Source of the DNA: Halobacillus sp. A5
GTDB lineage: Bacteria > Bacillota > Bacilli > Bacillales > Halobacillaceae
Reading direction: 5' to 3'
NCBI RefSeq assembly: GCF_024189315.1
Contig: NZ_JAIZEO010000002.1
Location: forward strand, 124,001 to 188,000
Length of the DNA: 64,000 bases
The notes beneath the pieces were generated by a model that was given only the letters and a program-made list of their open reading frames with translations, was not told the DNA's origin and did no database searches. How positions within the stretch are numbered: the first letter of the stretch is position 1; each line of letters opens with the position of its first letter. Below are positions 55,547-63,945 of the stretch, one piece after another. A program made the translations under genes and the position numbers.

Positions 55547-56365
55547 ATGAAGAATCAATTTTCGATCGGAGAAATGGCAAAGCTTCATAATACGACTATC
55601 AAGACTTTAAGATATTATGATGAAATTGGTTTATTGAAGCCTATTCAAATTGATAAAAATAACGGATATAGATACTATTCAACCGAACAATTTGAACAGT
55701 TAAACACTATTCATTATTTAAAGGGATTAGGTTTTTCTTTAAAGGAGATCGGGGAGCACTTAGTACAAAGGGACATTGAAAGCTTTTTAGATTTATTAGA
55801 AAAACAAAAAGAATTATCAGAAAATAAAATCAAAGAATTAGAACGTGTTAACCGTAAATTTCAAAACCGAATTAACGACATAAAACATGCTCGAAGAATA
55901 GCGGAATTAGGAGTTGCATCGGTAGAGCATTTTAAAGAAAGAAAAATAGTAAGATTAATGGGAAAAATAAGTTCAGAACCAGAGCTGGAGGTTTCCCTAA
56001 GACAATTAGAAAATATGTCTAATATGAAAGCTTCCGTTTTTATAGGAGGAGTTGGGCTTACTGTAAGTTTGAATAGTATAAAGGAATCTAAGTTCGATGA
56101 ATATAATTCCATATTTATTTTAGCCGAGGAAGAAGATATTACAAGTCCTTTAGTGACAAATCTACGGGAAGGAACATATGCCTGCATTTATTATAAGGGG
56201 AGTCATAATGATTCACTACAATATTACATGATACTACTAAACTTCATCCAAGAAAATGGTCTTCAAATGATTGGCGATGCCATTGAAAGGACAATCATTA
56301 ACCAGTACGTTTCAAAAAGAAAGGAAGACTACCTGACCGAAATACAAATACCAGTAAAGTATTGA
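55547..56365 (+). CDS. MerR family regulator with effector-binding domain
   Basis: The 272-residue protein starts with the MerR helix-turn-helix FSIGEMAKLHNTTIKTLRYYDEIGLLKP, a wing RYYSTEQFEQLN and a dimerisation coiled coil (LLEKQKELSENKIKELERVN). The C-terminal ~150 residues look like the GyrI/BmrR-type ligand-binding domain. Regulators of this layout (BltR, BmrR) switch on efflux genes when a drug binds, so it may control the exporter gene directly downstream (56425). Confidence 0.88.
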   Translation: MKNQFSIGEMAKLHNTTIKTLRYYDEIGLLKPIQIDKNNGYRYYSTEQFEQLNTIHYLKGLGFSLKEIGEHLVQRDIESFLDLLEKQKELSENKIKELERVNRKFQNRINDIKHARRIAELGVASVEHFKERKIVRLMGKISSEPELEVSLRQLENMSNMKASVFIGGVGLTVSLNSIKESKFDEYNSIFILAEEEDITSPLVTNLREGTYACIYYKGSHNDSLQYYMILLNFIQENGLQMIGDAIERTIINQYVSKRKEDYLTEIQIPVKY

Positions 56366-56390
56366 CCCTCCCCTTACAGGAGGGTTTATC
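56365..56390 (+). terminator. terminator between MerR and LysE genes
   Basis: ACCCTCC pairs with GGAGGGT around a 7-nt loop, followed by TTATCTTT. Weak but well placed. Confidence 0.5.
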
Positions 56391-56424
56391 TTTAAAAAAA
56401 GGTATTTTTGAAGGGGGTCATCTC

Positions 56425-57051
56425 ATGTTTGATTTATCAACACTTTTACTTTTTATGGGTACAGCAATCATTTTAGTTGTCATCCCTGGACCAGATTTGG
56501 TATTTACGGTAACTCAAGGAATGGCTAATGGCAAACGAGCTGGTGTCATCACCGCAATGGGGTTAAGTACGGGTAATATCGTTCACACTTTAGCCGCAGC
56601 ACTAGGTTTGTCGTTAATTATTAAAACCTCAGTAGTTGTATTTACTATTTTCAAAATAGGAGGAGCATTGTATTTATTTTATCTTGCATTTAAGTCTTTC
56701 AAACGTAGAAAAGTAATTGTTCGTCTGGACAATGAAGGTAATGATGGCTCTAATGGTCTGTTCCTTAAGGGGGTACTAATGAATATCTTAAATCCAAAAG
56801 TGGCAATCTTCTTTCTAACGTTCCTTCCTCAATTTGTAGATTATAAAACGTTAAATGTACCACTGCAAATGGTTTTCTTAGGGTTGATTTTTATTATCTT
56901 GACTGCAATAATATTTAGCTTATTTGGTTATTTTTCAGGTGCTTTCAGGGAACAATTTTTAAAAAAACCTCGTTTCAATGAGTATATGAACGTAACAGCT
57001 ACAATTATTTTTGTAGGACTGGGTTTAAAACTTCTAACAACTACAATGTAA
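56425..57051 (+). CDS. LysE family amino-acid/small-molecule exporter
   Basis: The 208-residue protein has six membrane segments and the LysE/RhtB signature VIPGPDLVFTVTQGMANGKRAG, followed by GLSTGNIVHTLAAALGL and LNPKVAIFFLTFLPQFV. LysE-type carriers export amino acids or their analogues. GGGGG precedes the ATG at 56425; the 60 nt separating it from the MerR-type gene hold a weak hairpin. Confidence 0.92.
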   Translation: MFDLSTLLLFMGTAIILVVIPGPDLVFTVTQGMANGKRAGVITAMGLSTGNIVHTLAAALGLSLIIKTSVVVFTIFKIGGALYLFYLAFKSFKRRKVIVRLDNEGNDGSNGLFLKGVLMNILNPKVAIFFLTFLPQFVDYKTLNVPLQMVFLGLIFIILTAIIFSLFGYFSGAFREQFLKKPRFNEYMNVTATIIFVGLGLKLLTTTM

Positions 57052-57466
57052 CATATCAAAGTATGTGAAATAATAAACTTAAGGACACGGATAAGTTAGA
57101 TAAAGAATATATGAGATATCTTGAAGTCAAGTCTTAATGAATTTGGGGCGATTGTTCAATATGAGCAATCGCTTTTTGCTAATGGGCAGGATTGTATAAG
57201 GCTCACTTTCGAGATAATAGACTGTATGAAACTAAATTGAATCGATTTCGTATGTTATTAGGAAGCTTTATTACATAAGCATAGCAAATTGAGTTAATTA
57301 AACTGACGGAGCAGGTTTGTTCAATAAGAAATCACAAAAAGAAGAGCAGTTATTATAAAATAAGATTTGACGTTTTAATGTCTAATAAAAAAGCAATGAA
57401 AAAAATTGAGATTATGCACATTAGTATTATTACACTAAATAAATAAAAATATATGGAGGTACAATT
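57052..57466. other. intergenic stretch with repeat copy
   Basis: Apart from repeat copy 7 (57116-57190) and a second fragment ACTGACGGAGCAGGTTTG (57302-57319) that matches the 3' end of the repeat, no gene or RNA is recognised. Confidence 0.5.
57116..57190 (+). repeat. bcr-like intergenic repeat, copy 7
   Basis: ATATCTTGAAGTCAAGTCTT, then GGGGCGATTGTTCAATATGA, with GATTGTTCAATATGAGCAATC able to fold, then GCTTTTTGCTAATGGGCAGG; long form. Confidence 0.75.
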
Positions 57467-57751
57467 ATGTGGGTGATATTTGGGGTTATTGCAATAATAA
57501 TAACTTTTATAAATCTTTATATGTATAGAGCAGGAAAGGATTATAAGCTTGCTATGGCGCTAGGATTATCATTTACTACCTTAACACTTTGTGCAGAATA
57601 CAGTCTTGTATCTGAGTGGGTAAAAGCAGAAGATTGGTCAGCTTTAGGAGATGTAGTACCCAGTATGGAAAGGGCATTATGGTTTTTGACAATTGTTTCT
57701 ATCTTACTAAATATAGCACCTATACTTTTAGAACTAAAAGGTAAGAAATAG
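57467..57751 (+). CDS. small membrane protein
   Basis: The 94-residue protein has three membrane segments (VIFGVIAIIITFINLYMY, AMALGLSFTTLTLCAEYSLV, ALWFLTIVSILLNIAPILL). TGGAGG precedes the ATG. Similar small proteins occur across Bacillus with unknown role. Confidence 0.65.
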   Translation: MWVIFGVIAIIITFINLYMYRAGKDYKLAMALGLSFTTLTLCAEYSLVSEWVKAEDWSALGDVVPSMERALWFLTIVSILLNIAPILLELKGKK

Positions 57752-57867
57752 TTACTTATTGTCACATCATTTATATAAATGCAATTATTGTGTAAGTCTT
57801 TATGTGTAACTAACGGGGGACGGTAGCTTCATTAAATTCTATGATTAGTAAAGGAGGAGGAGGGTTA

Positions 57868-58686
57868 ATGTATGTATTGTTGAGAGGGATGGCAGTTGGA
57901 GTTACTGAATCTGTTCCAGGTGTTAGCGGGAGTACGGTTGCGATTATTTTAGGAATATACAATCGTTTGTTATACTCCTTAAGTCTATTGACAACACCTC
58001 GCAGAAAAGAGGCTCTTCCATTCTTAATTGTTTTTGGTATTGGTATGTTATGTGGTTTTGGGGTGTCTATATACGTTGTTGATTATTTTCTCCATTATTT
58101 CCAGGCACCAACCTTAATGTTTTTTGCCGGAGTTGTACTCGGTTTTCTTCCTGTTTTATGGAAAGAGACAATAGGTCACACTAATTCGAAGTTAAAATTT
58201 GAACATTGGGCGATTTTAGTTTTTTTCTGTTTAATAGTTATATTTAGTCAATTTCTAGTTGATGTAAAGATTTTAGACGTAGAGCAACTCTCTATAGCTA
58301 CCTATACCTTTTTAATAGGTGCTGGCTTTTTGGCTAGTTCGGCTCTTGTTTTGCGTGGAATGAGCGGAGCTCTCATTTTAACCATATTGGGTACATATGA
58401 AGTGGCGGTCCAATCTTTGAAGACAATGAATCTTCCTGTGGTTTTTGCGGTTGGTTTTGGAGTTATATTGGGTGTGCTAGTAATGAGTAGATTTATACAA
58501 TTTCTATTGACTCGCTACCCCCTTGGGACTTACTTAGCGATAGTTGGCTTGTTAAGTGGTTCTGTGTTTGCCATTATTTACCGCATAGAGGGAAAGGTAG
58601 GTTTCACTTCATTGGCATTCATCATTATTGGAATTTTGGTTGTTACGATTTTGAATAGCCAAAAAACTAAGGCTACTGAACATTAA
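57868..58686 (+). CDS. DUF368 family transporter, PopT-like
   Basis: The 272-residue protein begins with RGMAVGVTESVPGVSGSTVAIILGIYNRLL (in outline), the hallmark of DUF368, repeated as SALVLRGMSGALILTILGTYE in the second half, an inverted-repeat topology of 8-9 membrane segments. A DUF368 protein (PopT) has been shown to return undecaprenyl phosphate to the inner face of the membrane for cell-wall synthesis, so that is the likely role. AAAGGAGGAGGAGGG stands just before the ATG at 57868. Confidence 0.85.
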   Translation: MYVLLRGMAVGVTESVPGVSGSTVAIILGIYNRLLYSLSLLTTPRRKEALPFLIVFGIGMLCGFGVSIYVVDYFLHYFQAPTLMFFAGVVLGFLPVLWKETIGHTNSKLKFEHWAILVFFCLIVIFSQFLVDVKILDVEQLSIATYTFLIGAGFLASSALVLRGMSGALILTILGTYEVAVQSLKTMNLPVVFAVGFGVILGVLVMSRFIQFLLTRYPLGTYLAIVGLLSGSVFAIIYRIEGKVGFTSLAFIIIGILVVTILNSQKTKATEH

Positions 58687-58720
58687 GGCAATGAAACACA
58701 ACCTCCATTTTAATTCAAAC

Positions 58721-58770
58721 TATCTCAGCTTCGAGTTTTATAGAAACGGGGAGCTATTGCTTAAGAAGTA
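58721..58770 (+). repeat. bcr-like intergenic repeat, copy 8
   Basis: TATCTCAGCTTCGAGTTTTA, then TAGAAACGGGGAGCTATTGC. Confidence 0.7.
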
Positions 58771-58809
58771 ATTGACCTTACATAATCGGTGTGACTAAGG
58801 AGAGAGGTA

Positions 58810-58980
58810 ATGGATTTTGCATTTAACTTTTTGATATATATAAAATATAAGGCGACTAAAGCTTGTGCCGTGACAGGAGAAATTTTAGATGATAATCGTT
58901 TATTCGGTAGTAATATTTGGTTAAGCCCTGAAGGTCTTAGAATTCTAACAGAAGAGTTAGAAAAGGAACTTCACAAGTAG
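58810..58980 (+). CDS. 56-residue protein of unknown function
   Basis: AAGGAGAGAGGTA stands directly before an ATG that opens 56 codons (MDFAFNFLIYIKYKATKACA... ending LTEELEKELHK). There is one hydrophobic helix at the start and an acidic helix at the end, with NIWLSPEGLRIL between. Either a short real protein or a remnant of a longer one; it lies behind a repeat copy. Confidence 0.5.
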   Translation: MDFAFNFLIYIKYKATKACAVTGEILDDNRLFGSNIWLSPEGLRILTEELEKELHK

Positions 58981-59010
58981 TGATATAACATAAAAAACCA
59001 TATAGTTCAT

Positions 59011-59041
59011 AATTGGATTGTACATTTTGTACAGTCCAATT
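59011..59041. terminator. hairpin between convergent small gene and recombinase remnant
   Basis: AATTGGATTGTAC pairs with GTACAGTCCAATT around TTTT, nearly perfect. No strong T run; it may be a terminator or an end of a former mobile element. Confidence 0.5.
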
Positions 59042-59052
59042 GATTCCTTCCA

Positions 59053-59388
59053 TTATTTGTTTAGTTTTTCTTGTTCATTAGTGTTTCGCATCTTCTGATA
59101 TATCGTTGATTTCGGGACTCCCGTTTGTATCACAATGTCTTGAACCGTGAGTTCCTTTTCTATTCGTCCATTATAAAGCTTCAGAGCCCGTTGTATGTCC
59201 TTTTCACTCTTCCCAGGGGGCCCCATATGTTTTCCTTGTTTCTTCGCTCGTTCTCTTCCTTCGTGAGCTCTTTCGTTAATAATATCTCGTTCAAACTCTG
59301 CTATAGCACCTAAGATGGTAAACATGATTTTTCCCGCAGGGGTAGAAACGTCAATCTGTTCTTTCATAAATACGAGATTAAAATTCAA
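59053..59388 (-). pseudogene. serine recombinase, C-terminal half only
   Basis: The fragment starts inside the catalytic domain (FMKEQIDVSTPAGKIMFTILGAIAEFERDIINERAHEGRERAKKQGK, in outline) and continues with the DNA-binding part, ending in a resolvase helix-turn-helix (VQDIVIQTGVPKSTIYQ). The first ~95 residues with the active serine are missing; an in-frame stop lies just before the TTG at 59388. A dead resolvase/invertase of the Hin/Tn3 type. Confidence 0.85.
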
Positions 59389-59449
59389 ATTTCAGCAACA
59401 CTATTTGGAGTAAGGGGAATATAGGTAAGACCTTGAACATAATAAACCT

Positions 59450-59824
59450 TTAGTGTAGTACTCTAAAGGTGATTTCTCCTGTAGCATATGGCTCGTCGAG
59501 ACTGATAACATCCCCGTAATACGTACCTGAAGTCATATTCGTAAAAGTAACGGAACCATAAGGCCAGGTTGGTGTTTTAAAGGACGTACAATTGCCACTT
59601 TGTGAACTACACAAACGAGCAGAAACTCTTGAATAACTCCAGTTGTCGATATTGACATAGACAGTTTGCCCACTATGCGCTTCTAATTTACCATCCCATC
59701 GACCATCATCAGTCGTGAATCGGTAAGGTCCGAAAGTTTTTGCTTCTGCTGCAGAAGCAAAGCTTAACGATACAACAAAAAAAACTACGGATAGAATCAA
59801 GATAGACATAAATTTTCTGAACAT
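59450..59824 (-). CDS. small secreted protein
   Basis: A clear signal peptide (FMSILILSVVFFVVSLSFASA) with cleavage near ASAAEA is followed by ~95 residues of beta-rich sequence with two Cys (LCSSQSGNC) that can form a disulfide. The pattern (GQTVYVNIDNWSY, GTYYGDVIS) is like extracellular beta-sandwich proteins of Bacillus. AAGGGAG precedes the ATG. Function unknown. Confidence 0.75.
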   Translation of the reverse strand: MFRKFMSILILSVVFFVVSLSFASAAEAKTFGPYRFTTDDGRWDGKLEAHSGQTVYVNIDNWSYSRVSARLCSSQSGNCTSFKTPTWPYGSVTFTNMTSGTYYGDVISLDEPYATGEITFRVLH

Positions 59825-60056
59825 TTGGTTTATCTCCCTTCCTTACCTATGTAACAGTACTTCAATAGAAAACTCAATAGTCAGATAATCGTGTTCTTAG
59901 TTTTTATTAGGGAGGGGACCGCCATTAAACAACATTAGCTGTCTTAAAAATGGTCTTCAAATTATATAATTTTTTAAAAGCTTTACAAAAAACAACAAAA
60001 TATATTGGAGCCCTATGCTATTATAAGATTAAATTTTCTTAGAAAAGGGAGAGGCT

Positions 60057-60215
60057 ATGCGAACGATTTTTGAAATGCAAATTTCTTCATTGGACCCAGA
60101 GTGGATTGAACTTATTAAAGAAGCGAAATTATTAGGGCTTTCTGTTACTGAGGTACAAGATTATATAGAAGGTAATATAGAGGTACCCCGTGATGGAAAA
60201 ACCTTTTTTTCATAA
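60057..60215 (+). CDS. SinI-like anti-repressor peptide
   Basis: The 52-residue protein has LDPEWIELIKEAKLLGLSVTEVQDYI at residues 12-37, the helix-hook pattern of the SinI dimerisation domain (compare DQEWVELMVEAKEANISPEEIRKYL in SinI). SinI binds and disarms the biofilm repressor SinR. AAAGGGAGAGG precedes the ATG. No sinR gene lies nearby, so its partner must be encoded elsewhere, and it may be an extra or divergent copy. Confidence 0.8.
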   Translation: MRTIFEMQISSLDPEWIELIKEAKLLGLSVTEVQDYIEGNIEVPRDGKTFFS

Positions 60216-60234
60216 GACTATACGGTTATACTTG

Positions 60235-60280
60235 AGGTAACTCGGTACTGAGTATTCTGCAAACGGGGAGCAAATATGTA
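60235..60280 (+). repeat. bcr-like intergenic repeat, copy 9
   Basis: AGGTAACTCGGTACTGAGTA, then TTCTGCAAACGGGGAGC; diverged. Confidence 0.55.
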
Positions 60281-60372
60281 ACAAAGGATTTGCCCCCTTA
60301 TTAGGGCAGTTTTTTGATTGATTAATTCCTCGATGACTTGATTACTGTAGCGTCGTTTACCTCACTAATACT

Positions 60373-61065
60373 TTATATTATTCTATCTTTCGTTTTTATA
60401 TCGATAGGATTGAATCCTCTGAATATCAGAAATATAGCAAAAAATAGTTCGCAAAAAGCTATTGGTGCATTTAAGATAAAGTAGACTGGATTCATTATTG
60501 TTATGATATTCAACATCAATATTAACGTAGCTATGAGAGTAAATGCAGAACCAATAATACCCCATATCGATAACCAACTTGGAATCAGTCTAGTTTTATA
60601 TAAGCATAAATAAAGTATCAATCCGCCAATACTCCATGGTAAAATCATTCCTATATGATTCAGAAAATCTCTGCCTTGTCTAAGCAATTCAGCTACTATT
60701 TCAAAGTACGATGAGTTAGCTGGGTTAGCACATACAAAACTCTGACTCAACCATAATAAAAGAAGGAGAGAGCCTATACTGGCAAAAAGAAACCCAGCTC
60801 CAATAATCCTGAAACCGAAATACCCCACCGCCAGGCTTCTGTTGTATATTTTTATAATTGGATAGAATAATACAGTTATAAATACATATACTACGGCCAT
60901 TGCAGCTTGAAAAAATGTTGCTATTAAAACTTGCATTTCGATTTCTGACAATTTTTCAAGGAAATCTGGTTTCTGTAACATTGGAACAGAACTCAGTATC
61001 CCAAATACAAAACTGGATATTAACAGTAGCCCAAGAAAGATAGCAGTTCTTCTGTTTGGTTTTAT
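60373..61065 (-). CDS. DUF4386 family membrane protein, start codon probably changed to AUA
   Basis: The protein has six membrane segments with DUF4386 features (AVGYFGFRIIGAGFLFASIG, SIGGLILYLCLYKTRLIPSWLSIWGIIG, NAPIAFCELFFAIFLIFRGF, in outline). Starting at the first ATG (60981) removes the first membrane helix. The frame stays open upstream to ATA at 61065 (IKPNRRTAIFLGLLLISSFVFG), which lies 9 nt behind AAGGAG. So the gene either starts at the rare codon AUA or has lost its ATG by one base change. Function of the family unknown. Confidence 0.7.
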   Translation of the reverse strand: MKPNRRTAIFLGLLLISSFVFGILSSVPMLQKPDFLEKLSEIEMQVLIATFFQAAMAVVYVFITVLFYPIIKIYNRSLAVGYFGFRIIGAGFLFASIGSLLLLLWLSQSFVCANPANSSYFEIVAELLRQGRDFLNHIGMILPWSIGGLILYLCLYKTRLIPSWLSIWGIIGSAFTLIATLILMLNIITIMNPVYFILNAPIAFCELFFAIFLIFRGFNPIDIKTKDRII

Positions 61066-61671
61066 GATTAATCACTCCTTTTCGCAAAACAACATAAGCC
61101 TTAGGAACTTTGTTTTATCAAGAGTTCTTTTGGACATTATTGACGCAAAAATCCCTCAAGAACCCGAAGGATCTGGCTGTGGAAAATCTCAGTTAGTCGA
61201 TGCAAAAAGCAGAAAATAAAAATTATTCCTTCCATGGGCTCCTCCTAAGTTAGTTATATGCTCTTATAATATATCTCAAAACGTAAAATTCCCCAAAAAG
61301 GGAACTTTTAAAATTTTAAACTGTGGGAATGTAGCAGAAGACAATAACCTCATTGCTGATTTTATCTGATTCCATGCATCATTAAAGAATTTAAGAGTGT
61401 GGTTGAAAATTTTAGTTGCTAATGGTTTCGTTAGTGTAAAGGTTTACTTGAATTTGTATCGAGTCTTCATGAAACGGATGTTTAACTGGATAAGGAAAAG
61501 GGGCTCAATAACTAGGAGCCCCTTATTTGTTGATTTACGGCTGAATTAGGTTCCAAGTCTTGGCATCGTATTCTATATTGTACTTTTTCTTCCTTAAGGT
61601 CCATTTTTACTTTATATAAAAGTAATATAACTTTTAGCATGGTGGGGTAAAGCAGCATAAAAAATTATTAG

Positions 61672-61715
61672 ATTATCTTAAATTCGAGTCTTCAACAAAC
61701 GGGAGCAATTATTGA
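61672..61715 (+). repeat. bcr-like intergenic repeat, copy 10
   Basis: ATTATCTTAAATTCGAGTCT, then TCAACAAACGGGAGCAATTA. A second fragment with GGGAGCGATTATTCAATAAG follows at 61950, behind the stem-rich segment. Confidence 0.75.
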
Positions 61716-61725
61716 ATTTTTGTTA

Positions 61726-61888
61726 GATACGCCGGCAGCCCCTAACCTATCTTGTAGTGTCATAGCTTCGCTTGTTATACGGGATCCAGGTCCCAACCAG
61801 CCTCAAACATGTTTCTACAAGTAGGGGGTGGACAGTATACTGGACGGGATCAGAGTCCCACGGGAGCGAACGTCCTACCCGGCTACTT
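61726..61888. ncRNA. candidate structured RNA of unknown class
   Basis: GC-rich DNA inside AT-rich surroundings with several compatible stems: GCCGG (61731) with CCGGC (61879) as closing stem, CCCCTA-CTTGTAG (61739-61757) with CTACAAG-TAGGGG (61815-61827), and GGACG (61842) with CGTCC (61871) enclosing GGGATCAGAGTCCC. No open frame. I cannot match it to tmRNA, SRP RNA, T-box or another class I know; a mobile-element end is another possibility. Confidence 0.3.
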
Positions 61889-61908
61889 AAAGAATAACCT
61901 ATAAAAAA

Positions 61909-61938
61909 TAGGTCAACCAGATAAACTGGTTGACCTTA
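61909..61938. terminator. perfect hairpin behind the stem-rich segment
   Basis: TAGGTCAACCAG pairs with CTGGTTGACCTT around ATAAA, with an A-rich 5' and a TATAAT 3' flank. It may terminate transcripts from either side. Confidence 0.55.
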
Positions 61939-62071
61939 TAATACGATTGGGAGCGATTATTCAATAAGCCGTCTTTTCTGACTAATTTATCTTATCAGAA
62001 TTAAAAAGCAATATTAGAAATGAAATTAAGATTACTAACTTGATATGATCTTAGTAAAAGTTGGTGGTCTT

Positions 62072-63358
62072 ATGGAAAAGAAAACGATTGGGTTATTTCA
62101 AGCCATCGCATTATATGTTGCAGCGATTCTCGGATCAGGCGTGCTTTTTTTATCAGGAGTCACCGCCTCGATAGCCGGACCAGCCTCACTATTATCTTGG
62201 TTGATTGTTATTATTATGAGCTTTCCCCTGGCCTATTCATTTGCTTGTTTAGCTCGGGAATTTCCAGATGCAGGTGGCGCAGCCACCTTTGTTAGAAAGT
62301 CGTTTGGTGATCATCTAGGGAATATTACTGGGTGGTTCTATTTTGTAACGGCTGCATTTGGTCAGTCAATTGTTGCCTTAACAGGAGCTTTTTATGTAAG
62401 TAGTGCTTTTGAATTGTCGCATCTCCAAAGTGTCCTTGTAGCCGTTTCTATCTTATTGATTGCTGGAATTACGAATTACTTAGGTATTGAAGTCAGTGGG
62501 AAAGTTGCCTTAATTATCAGTTCTTGTTTATTAAGTTTATTAGTCATCACGGTCCTCCTATCATTACCGAAAGTGCAGCTTCTTCATTTTTCTCCATTTG
62601 TTTCGAAAGGGTGGCCTTCTATAGGTACAGCAATAACTGTAATCTATTGGGCATTTTTTGGTTGGGAAGCTATATGTAATCTTGCTACTAAATTTAAGCG
62701 TCCTCATAAAGACATTGTTAGAAGTACCCTTATTAGCGCAGTGATTATTGGGGTTTTATTTCTAGCCTTAAGTTTTGTTACGATCGGTACAGCAACGTAT
62801 GGCGATGAGGAAAGTGATTTATCCCCTATTGGAGTTATTATTGGAAATGAATTAGGTATAGGCGCGCAAGTATTAACGGCTATTTTAGCTTTTATTATTT
62901 GCATAGGGACGTCCAATGCTTTTGTAGCTAGTCTGGCTCAGCTTGGATATTCACTGGGAAGAAACGGGGCTTTCCCCAAACAGTTATCTGAAATACACCA
63001 TCCATCAGGGATACCTCGTCGGATGATTGTTTTTGTCATTTTGTTTGCCATTACAGGTGTTTTCACTACCTTATCTTTCTCTATGAGCTTCAACGATATA
63101 TTGTTCATCCCTACTTCTTTGGGAATTCTCGTATTTATTTTTTCAATGGCTGCAGGCATAAAATTGCTTGAGAAAAGATCTCTGTCTTGGTTTTGTTCTA
63201 TAGTAGCGCTAATTCTTTGTTCATTTGTTCTTCCATTTTTTAGAATATACATTGTAGTACCTTTATTAGTTATCGGATTATATTCCCTCTATATGATTAT
63301 TCGAAAGAATATCTTGATTAACGAAAGAAGGTGTTCTCTACGTGGAGATAAAAAATGA
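62072..63358 (+). CDS. APC family amino-acid permease
   Basis: The 428-residue protein has 12 membrane segments and starts IGLFQAIALYVAAILGSGVLFLSG, with the APC glycine-rich first helix, then FPDAGGAATFVRKSFG and GWFYFVTAAFGQS. The overall form is close to the YjeH/YfnA subgroup, which includes exporters for neutral and branched-chain amino acids. GGTGG precedes the ATG at 62072. The end overlaps the Ada-type gene by 17 nt, so the two are co-transcribed. Confidence 0.9.
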   Translation: MEKKTIGLFQAIALYVAAILGSGVLFLSGVTASIAGPASLLSWLIVIIMSFPLAYSFACLAREFPDAGGAATFVRKSFGDHLGNITGWFYFVTAAFGQSIVALTGAFYVSSAFELSHLQSVLVAVSILLIAGITNYLGIEVSGKVALIISSCLLSLLVITVLLSLPKVQLLHFSPFVSKGWPSIGTAITVIYWAFFGWEAICNLATKFKRPHKDIVRSTLISAVIIGVLFLALSFVTIGTATYGDEESDLSPIGVIIGNELGIGAQVLTAILAFIICIGTSNAFVASLAQLGYSLGRNGAFPKQLSEIHHPSGIPRRMIVFVILFAITGVFTTLSFSMSFNDILFIPTSLGILVFIFSMAAGIKLLEKRSLSWFCSIVALILCSFVLPFFRIYIVVPLLVIGLYSLYMIIRKNILINERRCSLRGDKK

Positions 63359-63866
63359 ACTCTCCCCATTAACTATGTGGAAGGCAATAGTGACGTGTGA
63401 TGCTACCTACGACACCCGGTTTCTTTACGCTGTAAAAACGACCGGCATTTTCTGTCGACCTTCCTGTAAATCTAGAAACCCAAAATTCGATAATACGGTC
63501 TTCTTTATAGTCATTGAAGAAGCTTTCGGTAATGGTTTCAGACCTTGTAAAAGGTGTAGACCAGACCTTTTATCAGAAAAATATGATCCTCAAGCAGATA
63601 TTGTTGAACAAGCAGTGACTATTATTAATATGGATTACACTCAAACGATTCACCTTAAGGATTTGGCTCAACGTGTAGGAGTAAGCCCTTTTCATTTAAA
63701 TCGAATATTCAAATCAAAGATCGGCTGTACTCCACATATGTATTTAGAAAAAATCAGAATGGAGAAGGCATATCAAGTTGGCTATGGGTCTCTTTCAAGC
63801 TTTTATAAAAATTTTCGGAAGAGGGTGAACTGTTCTCCCAAAGAACATAGAGCCAAAGTTCAGTGA
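63342..63866 (+). CDS. adaA: AdaA-like methylphosphotriester-sensing regulator with deletion in the AraC domain
   Basis: Residues ~10-80 form the Ada zinc domain: TCDATYDTRFLYAVKTTGIFCRPSC, NPKFDNTVFF and FRPCKRCRPD, with the methyl-accepting Cys in FCRPSC. Then an AraC-type region: VEQAVTIINMDYTQTIHLKDLAQRVGVSPFHLNRIFK (first helix-turn-helix, outlined). In the second, RMEKA is followed at once by YQVGYGSLSSFYKNFRK, so about 15-18 residues that normally hold the helix before the recognition helix are missing in frame. DNA binding is probably impaired. GTG start with GAAGGTG upstream. Confidence 0.8.
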   Translation: MEIKNELSPLTMWKAIVTCDATYDTRFLYAVKTTGIFCRPSCKSRNPKFDNTVFFIVIEEAFGNGFRPCKRCRPDLLSEKYDPQADIVEQAVTIINMDYTQTIHLKDLAQRVGVSPFHLNRIFKSKIGCTPHMYLEKIRMEKAYQVGYGSLSSFYKNFRKRVNCSPKEHRAKVQ

Positions 63867-63880
63867 AAATTAATAAGCAT

Positions 63881-63945
63881 ATTATCTTGATATCGAGTCT
63901 TCAGGTTTATGGGGCGATTGCTCAATAGAGGGATCGCTCTTAGTA
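63881..63945 (+). repeat. bcr-like intergenic repeat, copy 11
   Basis: ATTATCTTGATATCGAGTCT, then TCAGG, GGGGCGATTGCTCAATAGAG, GGATCGCTCTTAGTAC and, at about 63970, AATGGAGCAGGTTAATTGAA. A complete long copy, the best match to the consensus. Confidence 0.75.

Larger units (their letters stand above)
61066..62071. other. 1-kb non-coding region with repeats and stems
   Basis: Contains no gene. Holds a hairpin AAGGGGCTC/GAGCCCCTT (61496-61524), repeat pieces at about 61453, 61672 and 61946, the stem-rich segment 61726-61888 and a perfect hairpin at 61909-61938. Confidence 0.6.

Noticed and set aside
61810-61875. Resemblance of TAGGGGGTGGACAG to a T-box antiterminator
   Set aside because: The GGGTGGNAC core is there in part, but no specifier loop, no proper terminator pair and no amino-acid gene directly behind in the expected distance.
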